A stretch of 64,000 bases of DNA from Piezodorus guildinii. Its lineage: Eukaryota; Arthropoda; Insecta; Hemiptera; Pentatomidae. Position numbers and translations under genes: made by a program. The notes under the pieces were generated by a model. The model did not search any database. It was not told the DNA's origin and worked only from the letters and a program-made list of their open reading frames with translations. The DNA is taken from NCBI GenBank assembly GCA_023052935.1, contig CM041295.1:19840880-19904879 (forward strand), read 5' to 3'. Position 1 is the first letter of the stretch. The number at the start of each line of letters is the position of its first letter. Below are positions 56,220-64,000 of this stretch, in pieces.

Positions 56220-57364
56220 TATATATACATAAAACATAAAATAAATACAAACAAAATGATCTTATAATAATTATCATAAAAATGATGTAGTTTTTTTTTA
56301 ATTTCAATAAACCAGCATAAAACCTTATCAGGCCATAACATATGGCGTGAACATTCCTTAAACACCGTATTTCTGCTAACACTAAAAAAAATCTATATAT
56401 TGTTTAAATTTGTAATAAGTTCAGCAAACAGAACATTTTATAATATTAGAAATTAAAAAAAAGACATGTATTCCTACAACCAATGAAGGGTGTTTAGTTA
56501 AGTAGTTATAGATTCGTATTGCTTATAAACTAACGGTCGTGCACTAAGTTGATTTCATTCCTTATATTTTTGGATACTCACTTTAAAGCATATCCATATT
56601 AAAAATTTACTGTTTTAATGATTTGTTTTTTTTGAATTATTATAAATATTCATTACTCTAAATGTACAATAGAATATTCTACTGTAACAAAAGTTAAAAA
56701 TGTTTAATAACGAAATTTCGATTTTCTGATTTAGATACTGAGTGTTCTTTAGAGTGCAAGGGTAAAAAAATGGTATACATGCAACAATTTCAACTAAAAT
56801 TCAATCCCGATTTCCAGTCGACTTTTTTCAAAGACTGATACGATTTTCAAAATGTAACAGATAACCAAAAAAAGTAATAATAAATAAGCACAGGCAGGTA
56901 TAGGTAATAATAATGGTAGAATAGGTAAATAAGTTCTTTTGTTTTTACCTTCAAAACATTGGAGGTAAATTTTAGTCGACATTTTGGCATGTTTAATTTT
57001 TTTTTTTTTTTACACACGTAAATTTTATTTTGAAATTTTGTAACATGCATGAATTTTTTTTTTTATTTGAAAAAAAAATACTGTTCTATTATTCATCATG
57101 CTTTTTAGAAACGATCTCTTAGCGAAGGTCTCGTTTAGATAGTGCGTTTTATCCTAGTATAATTACAATAAAATAAACAATATGCAGATATTATGTTAAA
57201 AACTATTCTAATTAACTGTTTTACAACTTTATAAAATTGGTTTCAATTATTTTTTATTCACGAGAATGTATTGATATGGATAAGTTGTTTCAAACATCAT
57301 CACTCATATTCATTTCTTTCTTGAAGAATTGCATCATATTATCGTTCAAATTATGCTTAATATG
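54170..57364. other. Long AT-rich stretch without genes
   Basis: No gene or shared repeat found. A worn hammerhead-like layout (TTGAAAA-GGAG...CTTC-GAAACGTT) sits at 54768-54801. A less AT-rich patch lies at 55860-56110. Poly(A)/(TA)n at 56190-56225. Confidence 0.4.
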
Positions 57365-57640
57365 GGAGCAGCGAGGTATAATGTAATTCAATAATAATGG
57401 TATAATGTGGTATAGTAGGTCCTGGGCCTAAACACCTGTTGGAGCAGAATATTTATTTACATCCTCTGATGAGGACACTGGGCACCCACAGCCTCTATTA
57501 AGTGGGTACCCCAAATCGGTGGAAAAAACTGAGTGGATGAGTTTGATCCCGGTGTTATCAACCCCTTGTACGGCTGTTGGCCTAGAAACAGTAAAAATAT
57601 GTGTATGAATAAGCCCAAGTTCCATTAATAGTTGTGGAGG
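57365..57640 (+). mobile_element. SINE type 1, diverged copy
   Basis: The head GGAGCAGCGAGGTATAATG is disturbed by a local duplication (two GGTATAATG). The body TTGTACGGCTGTTGGCCTAG and AAACAGTAAAAATATGTGTA matches the family. The B box is lost. Confidence 0.65.
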
Positions 57641-57664
57641 TAAGTTTTATATTTAAAATGGATA

Positions 57665-57865
57665 CTGGAAGGAATTAGTCTGGGTGGCGGTCATTAAATG
57701 AAACAACTAAATAGTTTCAACTATTTATCAGGCTGATGAAGACCCACAAAGGGGGTCGAAACGTTGGCAAACAATAAAATAGTTGAAACTATTTAGTTGT
57801 TTCATTTAATGACCGCCACCCGGACTAATTCCTTCCAGTAATTCTCAACGGTCAATTAATTTAAT
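57665..57865 (+). mobile_element. Hammerhead-like hairpin module, beta type, copy 2
   Basis: Arms of 62 bp (57665-57726 and 57777-57838), one mismatch, start CTGGAAGGAATTAGTC. At the tip: CTGATGA (57733-57739), A, GACCC-loop-GGGTC (57741-57757), GAAAC, GTT, GGC. ATGGATA at 57658-57664 and 57866-57872 is a likely target duplication, which would make this 201-bp unit the mobile form. The 5' stem I strand is AGG, not GCC, so this copy's stem I is weak next to the core. Confidence 0.65.
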
Positions 57866-57944
57866 ATGGATAGTTTATTTTCTAATATCTCTTAAAGGCA
57901 CAATGAATAATGAAAAGTTTCAAGCTGATTTCTATTTTGTGATC

Positions 57945-58980
57945 GACTAAAAAAATAAGTCCCCTTTCAAAATTTGTGGGCTTATGTTTTAGGATACGTA
58001 GAATCCGAATAAGGAACAAAACAAAATCAGTTTGTCTGCCATCTGCTTCTTTTCTCCGACTACTAGACCTATTTTTTTATTTTATTTATTTTTTTTAAAT
58101 CGGCTCAAAAATGTTAGCGCATCCAAAGATAATGCTAACATATGTACGTTAATATCCGCCGATTAAAAATGATTTAATTCAAAAATTCATTTATTTTTGA
58201 AGAAAGACAAAAAAAAATATTAGATTTTCGCATCATTGTCCTAAGTTTTCTTTTTGTTCAATGTTTGTGCGATAAATATTTGGCCGCTCTACAAAAGAGG
58301 TCTTTGATACATGTTTTTATTTATATAATTATTAAACATCACAACGTTTCAGCCTCTAGGGCCATTTTCAAGCATCTGTGAACAATTAAAATTAAAAACA
58401 ATTATTTTATTTTTTTTAATGTATCAAATACTTCTTTAGAAGAGCGGCCAAATATATATCGCACAAAAATATTAGCGTTTTTTAGCCAAGAAACCGAGAA
58501 TAATTATAACAAGGAAAAGAAAAAAAATGAAATTTTACCCATAAATACTCCTATAACTCAGTTATTTTTTATGATATACAAAAAATTCTAAAGAGTTTTA
58601 AAGCCAGTACACTCCTATTAAATATAAAACAGAAAATTAAAATTAAAATTTCACCTATATATACGCCCTTATAAATAATTAAATACTAATCAATAAATAA
58701 ATACCTAATTATAAATAAGTAAGTTGTTAGTGGTTTTCGATAGAGAATTAAAGTTTCTACAAAACAAAAAAAGAATCATTGAAATCGTTTTAGAAATAAG
58801 AGATATATATCGTTGAAAAAACAGCAGTGGTGATTGACCATTTACCTTTGAATTATTTATTGCTTTTCATATTACTTAATTTTCTTTAAACAGTATAATT
58901 ATTAAATAATCAGTTATACCCTAATATTATTATTTGGAAATAATAAACCATTGTGCAATAATTTGAGCGTTTTTGTGTTC
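57945..58980. repeat. Dispersed repeat S, copy 2, split by a gamma unit
   Basis: Same blocks and order as 16905-17885 (GGGCTTATGTTTTAGGATAC, GTGGTGATTGACCATTTACC, AAATAATAAACCATTGTGCA). The gamma unit at 58224-58464 interrupts it. Confidence 0.55.
58224..58464 (-). mobile_element. Hammerhead-like unit, gamma type, 241 bp
   Basis: Perfect 11-bp duplication AAAAATATTAG (58213-58223, 58465-58475). Arms GTGCGATAAATATTTGGCCG / CGGCCAAATATATATCGCAC, about 46 bp. Between them on minus: TTGAAAA-TGGCC-CTAGA-GGCT-GAAACGTTGTG (58372-58341). Stem II pairs, but C3 and G8 of the core are changed, so self-cleavage is unlikely. A 43-bp single-copy extension precedes the left arm. Confidence 0.65.
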
Positions 58981-59663
58981 TACGCTGCTTGAAAATTATC
59001 CTAGGAACTTAAAATAAATTAATTCATATAATTTTATATTCTGTTTTTGCTCCCAATTGTAAAAAGGGAAAAAATCAGGTAAACATATCACCCTAAATAA
59101 TTTCAGATTTCTAAGAAAATCATTTACATTCGTATGGTGGTTCGGATTGAAGGATGAGATTGGCAATAAATATTTAAACGGGGTAGCGATTGCTTTGGCA
59201 AAATATTCTGACGTTCAAATCTTCCCTTTTACATTTTGGGCTGAACTTGATTGAATTCCAACCGAGCCATAAATATATATATTCTATTTTCTTAATTTAT
59301 TTTTTCAGTTATTGAAGTATAACATATTACAACTTATTTAAGATTGATAGGATATTTAAGTCCTGTTTTGTAATTGTGTTTTTCTACTAGTTTATCTATA
59401 TTTTATAATCCAATCCGATAAATGTTTAATGATTAAAAGTAGCAAAATTGTATCGCTATGATTAAAATGTCAGTTATGTATTTCAATTTTTTTTTTTTTT
59501 TTTTAGGAATTATCGTAATCATATGTAAACTAAAAATATACAACCTAATTATATTTAAAATTATATTCCGTTTATTATATATACTGTTTTTTTTTTCATC
59601 CCTATTTATATACTTCAAGCACTTATTCCCTTATTTATGTATTTGCATTATAATTTTAATGTA
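58981..59663. other. AT-rich spacer
   Basis: Nothing recognised. Confidence 0.4.
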
Positions 59664-60578
59664 TTAGGTTGTGTCATATGAAATATCCGTTTTCAAGGTA
59701 AGGATTTTTATTAAAAATACGATATGAAAACAAGATAATTTTATTCGAAATATTTACCTTCTTTTTCTGCACATTTTTCCCAACGTTACACCAACTTTTT
59801 TATCCCTGAACTGAAAAACTCTGAGCTTAGGAGTGAAACGAAATCTGAAAAAGCACTTTTCACTTGATCATCATTTTCAAAAAGTTTTCCTTTAACGAAG
59901 TTGTCTAAATTCCTGAACAGGTGGTCATCTGTTGGAGACAAGTCGAGAGAATATGGTGGGTGCGGAAGAACTTCGTAGCCCAGTTCTTTCAATTTTTGCA
60001 CGGTATGTTTTGAAACATGGGGTCTTGCTGCCGCTCAGTGAGATCATGAAGTATCCATGTATCGACCATTTTTACTTTCCCAATACACTTTAAATGCCTG
60101 GAAACGGTAGATGCACTTGCATTTAGTTGTGCTGAGAGTCCTTTAACTGTTTGGTATGGGTTTCCTTCTACTTTATGTTTGAGGACATCGTTGTCTATTA
60201 CGGACGGAGATCTTCCTCGGGGCAAGTTTTCCAAGTCGGTATCCCCAGCTGAAAACTTAGCAAACCAACGTCCAATGGTCCGTTCATTAACACTCCCTTC
60301 CCCAAACGCCTTGCAAATATTTCTAGCGGCCTCAGCTGCTGAATGGGCGAGTTTAAACTCGTACAAAAATATTACTCGGAAATCGCGTGATCATATCTGG
60401 AGGTATACTAAAAAGTGGGTAATTGATTGAGAAGCTAATGTTTATAAAACAAAGGTAGAGGATTAGTAACTGTTTACTTTAAATATGTAAACATTCGGAA
60501 GAAAACAACAAAGATCTGCAAAATCCTTTATGTATTTCAGAAATTATAAAAACGGACATTTCATGTGAAACAACCCAA
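59664..60578 (-). mobile_element. Deleted mariner, copy I (best preserved)
   Basis: 915 bp, both TIRs, TA on each side (59662-59663, 60579-60580). It shows the family structure without further large deletions: 5' UTR of about 200 bp, N-terminal domain, junction CTGAGCGGCAGCAAGACCCC, C-terminal third, 3' UTR. Confidence 0.9.
59786..60366 (-). pseudogene. Mariner transposase remnant in copy I
   Basis: The N-terminal frame (60366 down to 59989) reads YEFKLAHSAAEAARNICKAF, GSVNERTIGRWFAKFSAGD, GLSAQLNASASTVSRHLKCI and DTWILHDLTERQQD. It runs out of frame into the C-terminal part. The C-terminal frame (59786-60001) reads QKLKELGYEVLPHPPYSLDL (P changed to L beside the third aspartate) to GIKKLV. 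The region between TERQ and RPHVSKHT, about 130 residues in Hsmar1-like proteins, is absent, including two catalytic aspartates. Confidence 0.85.
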
Positions 60579-60655
60579 TAAATACAAATTTATGATTTTA
60601 AAAATATTATCTATCACCTTATTTCCCTTTTTTTTCTTTTATTAAAGTGGTATCA

Positions 60656-60946
60656 TGGAGCGGTGCGATGCAGTGGATAGAGCACTAGTCTACGGCATTT
60701 CGGGTCCCAGGTTCAAACCCCGGCTAAGAGAATTATCTTGTCTGTTATTTCAGCCGTGGAGCGACTCAAGAGTATTAAGAACATTCTGGGACACACTGAG
60801 TCTCTATAAAATGGGTATCCGAAAGCTGAGAGGGGGGGAACCTGGCTTTTGAGGGTGATCTATACCTAAGCAACGTCTTGTACTTACGTTGGCAGTGGAA
60901 CAGTAGGAATCTGTATTGAAAGTATTGAGCCTAAGACCCTTTATGG
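60656..60946 (+). mobile_element. SINE type 1
   Basis: Head GGAGCGGTGCGATGCAGTGG with A box GTGGATAGAGCACTAG and B box GGTTCAAACCCC. The body ends in AACAGTAGGAATCTGTATTG and CTAAGACCCTTTATGGG. A T-rich run follows; target duplications are not clear. Confidence 0.75.
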
Positions 60947-60995
60947 GTAGTTTTTTTTATTTTATTTTTTTATTATCATTGAAAACTGTCAGCTT

Positions 60996-60996
<1 letters not shown>

Positions 60997-61074
<78 letters not shown>
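60997..61074. repeat. Poly(A)49 plus (TA)n
   Basis: A49 followed directly by about 30 bp of TA, abutting the perfect palindrome. Confidence 0.95.
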
Positions 61075-61080
<6 letters not shown>

Positions 61081-61164
61081 TTTGTTTTAAATAATTCGGG
61101 TTTTGGGTCATTAAACTTTTTTAATGACCCAAAACCCGAATTATTTAAAACAAAATTATAATAT
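61071..61164. repeat. Perfect 45-bp inverted repeat with 4-base loop
   Basis: Left arm 61071-61115 (through ATAATTCGGGTTTTGGGTCA), loop CTTT (61116-61119), right arm 61120-61164, exact complement. A very stable hairpin if transcribed. No open frame of its own. Confidence 0.95.
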
Positions 61165-61196
61165 AAAAAAAAAAGGGTCGATGAATTAATTTCTTG

Positions 61197-61201
<5 letters not shown>

Positions 61202-61256
<55 letters not shown>
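61202..61256. repeat. (TA)n microsatellite
   Basis: About 55 bp of TA. Confidence 0.95.
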
Positions 61257-61257
<1 letters not shown>

Positions 61258-61549
61258 TGATTATAACAACATTCCTTATATTTGGTGAATCGCGATTTTT
61301 TTTTGTAAATTTATATTTCCTTGAATTATAAATTAGTTAGGGTTTGTTATTCAGAAAGGAAACTTTCCAAACAAAATCCTTTTAAAATTACATTATTTAT
61401 TTCAAACAAGACCAATATTTTTTCCACCTTAAATTTTAAATTGATACATAAGTCTTATAATTAATTTTTTTTTTTAATCGATCTCTGGTGGACGGAACTT
61501 CCAGGGTCGCCATAGAGTTCTACTTTGTATTTATGAAGTAGTAGTGGTA

Positions 61550-61550
<1 letters not shown>

Positions 61551-61619
<69 letters not shown>
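61551..61619. repeat. (TA)n microsatellite
   Basis: About 69 bp of TA followed by a T run. Confidence 0.95.
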
Positions 61620-61623
<4 letters not shown>

Positions 61624-61629
61624 TTTTTT

Positions 61630-62373
61630 TTTTTAATTTCCTAAACTTAAATGTAATTCCATACAATTATTACGCATCAGCTAGAAATTTTCAGAATATT
61701 AAGCTCAAATATAAAAAATAATGAAATACAACACCTGGTCACAATGTTCCATGGAAAATTTATCTCTGAGACAATTAGAGGAAATCTGAGGAGTTTTAAC
61801 TACCTACCTTGAAAGCATAATTACTTGAAAAGCCAGAACGGGCCAAGAAAAGCAATAATAATTGCTGTAAATAAAGTAAGGGCATTCTTCAGCTCTACCT
61901 TCAGGACTGTAGAACACCTGCAGGACTAGATTTCTTAATCAACCAACGTCTTTTCTTCAATATATATATACAAAACGGGACTTAATGTTCAGTCAAAAAA
62001 TAAAGTATTGTGTTAACGTTTTGAGACTTTATTGTTCATATCCACGCCCCAACGTTGAAAAAAAAAAAGAATACAATAATTATCCTGATTTCATTATTTA
62101 TTGTGGGACATGTCACTCAGAATAATACATATGACATAAAACAAAATTACAGGTACAGTAAATAGTAACAAAAAAAAAATATGAAGAAACACCATGTTAA
62201 ACAAAATGAATACATTAAACCAATAGGTAGGTAACTTCTAATACCAATGATTAAAACAAAACTATAAAATGTATAAATAACTTTAAAAAATAATGATAAT
62301 CCAACAACAATGTAACAATGAAATTAATGAATAGTCCCAATGTTTATGAACGTAGCTCCGAATAAAATAAATA
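61630..62373. other. AT-rich spacer
   Basis: No gene or confident repeat. A very worn hammerhead-like layout on minus near 62000-62035 (AAAACGTTAACAC) was not accepted. Confidence 0.35.
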
Positions 62374-63163
62374 AAAAAATCTGGTGCGGGCAACACATGA
62401 CTTTCACTTACCTCCATTTTTAAAATCAATGAAAGAATTTTCAAATACAGTTAGAGATAAAAATACGTGAACTTTTAAAGGAATTAATCAAATTGAATTT
62501 CTATAGAAACATGTGTTTGATTCAAAAACCTATTATATTATTATCTTAAATAATCAGTAAGTTTTATGTTCGTTTCATCACTCTCTATTAACTTTTAAAA
62601 GCTTGTGTATGAGATGATAATTTTTCTAAAATCTTTAGCTTTCCAACGGTATATCATACATGTATATTACTGCTCTTATGTTCAAAAACGAAAAATTGCA
62701 TTTAAAAAATATTTTTTCTGTTTTCTCCTTTAGTTGGGTATCGAATTTATTCAATTTATATATTTACCTGTTTTTCATCAGCGTTAACAAGATAATCTAG
62801 TTATCATTATAATATGTACAAAATTAAAGGTACTTTAGGGGAAGAAAATTAAAATTAAAATATCGGTATTTAAGCCCTGTCAGACCATTTTTATCCAAAT
62901 AAAACCTACATGATATTAGAGCCCATTAAATTTTACATCCATATAGCGAGTTTAATCAAAATCGTCGGAACCGTTTTCGAGAAAATCGAAAAAACGTGCA
63001 AAATGCATTGTATAAAGTGCCTCTTCTGGTAAGCTCATTTTGATGAAAAAAGTTTTGTCACGTCTCGGGCGTATAGTTGTCTTAAATATGAAATTCCAGT
63101 TTCATAGGACTTACCGTTTTCTCCCGGGAGTTACCACACACACACACAAACACACACACACAC

Positions 63164-63216
<53 letters not shown>

Positions 63217-63356
63217 ACACACACACAGAGCTTTTTGCGGGACTTGGTTATTTGGACTCAGGGGACCCTAAAACGTGTATTTCCGTTGAAAACTGGAATT
63301 CGAACATTTTCACGATCGCAATACTTTCCCTTACTATATATAGTAAGTGAAAGTAA
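62374..63356 (+). mobile_element. Repeat R, copy 3 (complete)
   Basis: From AAAAAAATCTGGTGCGGGCA to the terminal hairpin CTTACTATATATAGTAAG and TGAAAGTAAAA. Subterminal inverted repeat ACTTTCACTTAC / GTAAGTGAAAGT. The middle carries a (CA)n microsatellite at 63134-63228 exactly where the other copies have shorter CA runs. Non-coding. Confidence 0.75.
63134..63228. repeat. (CA)n microsatellite inside R3
   Basis: About 95 bp of CA with a few interruptions. It is an expanded internal feature of repeat R, not independent. Confidence 0.95.
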
Positions 63357-63391
63357 AAAAGAAAATACAATTATTTTTTTTTTAAATCAAT

Positions 63392-64000
63392 TTAAAAAAT
63401 CTGGTGAGCGTAACACACGACATTCACTTACCTCCGTTGTTAATATCAATTTAAAATTTTTTAAATACATTTAGAGATTTTAAAAAATCGTTAAAGTATT
63501 AATTAAATTGAATTTAAATAAAAAGATATTTTTTATTAAATAATTTTTATACTTTTATCTACAACAACCAGTTAGTTTTACCGGATTTTCATCACTCTTT
63601 ATTGACTTTTACAAAATTGTGTATCAGATAATATTTTTTTGTAAAATCTTTGACTTGCTAAAGGTATATTATACATGTATATTACTGTTGTTATGTTAAA
63701 AAACAAAAAATTGCATTGAATAAATATTTTTTTTTAGTTTTATCCTTTGGATACCGAATTGGTTTGGCTTATATATTTACCAGTTTTTAATCAATGGTAA
63801 CAAGATGATTGGTTATTTTTACAGAATTTACAAAACTAAAGGTACTATAGAGGAAGAAAATTTAAAATATCGGCATTTAAGCCCTGTCAAACTATTTCAA
63901 TTGGTATGAAACCTACATGATATTAAAGCCCATTAAATTTTACATCGATATGGCGAGTTTAATCAAACTCGTTAGAGGCGTTTTCACGTCCACGGTCGCA
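63392..64000 (+). mobile_element. Repeat R, copy 4, cut by the window end
   Basis: Starts AAAAAATCTGGTGAGCGTAA, 35 bp after the end of R3 and in the same orientation. Follows the R order to AAATTTTACATCGATATGGC at the end of the window. More diverged than R3 is from R2. Confidence 0.75.

Noticed and set aside
62000..62035. Another hammerhead-like layout on minus
   Set aside because: GAAAC is AAAAC and no stem II is visible; it may be a remnant but cannot be supported.
62374..63356. Calling R a canonical Helitron
   Set aside because: It has a 3' hairpin but I could not find a TC start and CTRR end at consistent positions, so only a Helentron-like plan is suggested.

Overview
The window looks like gene-poor, repeat-packed nuclear DNA of an animal, most likely an arthropod. 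It is strongly AT-rich, with many (TA)n, (CA)n and poly(A/T) runs, no long open reading frame and no recognisable host gene. Every coding trace I could assign belongs to a transposable element. The mix (deleted Hsmar1-like mariners, Jockey-type and CR1-like LINEs, tRNA-headed SINEs, a hAT, Penelope-like remnants) fits an insect or crustacean, but the species cannot be told from the sequence.

Layout. 1-4.9 kb: a CR1-like LINE end, then a DNA transposon with ATTGAGACG terminal repeats (called TIR-A here) split by a mariner, then a hammerhead-like repeat. 5.4-10.6 kb: a 26-bp minisatellite split by a Jockey copy, an older mariner, a second Jockey copy inside a dispersed repeat (called R here), and a LINE of the 'LRKIFGPKRDE' type (LINE-2 here). 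10.8-16.2 kb: two mariners, an R copy, and a second TIR-A copy with a cleanly inserted SINE. 16.5-23.9 kb: repeat S, a SINE, a Jockey remnant, and a three-level nest in which a hAT sits in a mariner that sits in a hammerhead-like inverted-repeat element. 24-33 kb: an isolated GC-rich block, two Jockey tails, AT-rich DNA with a near-perfect 570-bp tandem duplication, and two mariner pieces. 33-42.4 kb: CR1-like and LINE-2 pieces, an R copy split by a possible solo LTR, a Penelope-like (PLE) endonuclease remnant between hammerhead-like arms, another mariner, and an unassigned TIR element inside an inverted LINE-2 pair. 43-49.9 kb: hammerhead-like modules, R copies, a Jockey-TIR-A-hammerhead nest and a mariner. 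50-64 kb: a foldback element, more hammerhead-like modules, repeat S, the best-kept mariner, SINEs, a perfect 45-bp hairpin, long (TA)n tracts and two R copies in tandem.

Two threads tie the window together. First, all mariner copies that span the region share one internal deletion that removes the first two catalytic aspartates, so the family is non-autonomous and was spread by a transposase supplied in trans. Second, at least seven unrelated repeat contexts carry the same hammerhead-like layout: CTGA(A/T)GA, one extra A or T, a GC-rich stem-loop, then GAAACGT(C/T). In several it lies at the tip of a long inverted repeat that would act as an extended helix I. One such unit encloses a PLE endonuclease remnant, which links the motif to Penelope-like retroelements. 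No genes act together in a host pathway here; the biology visible is transposition and its debris.
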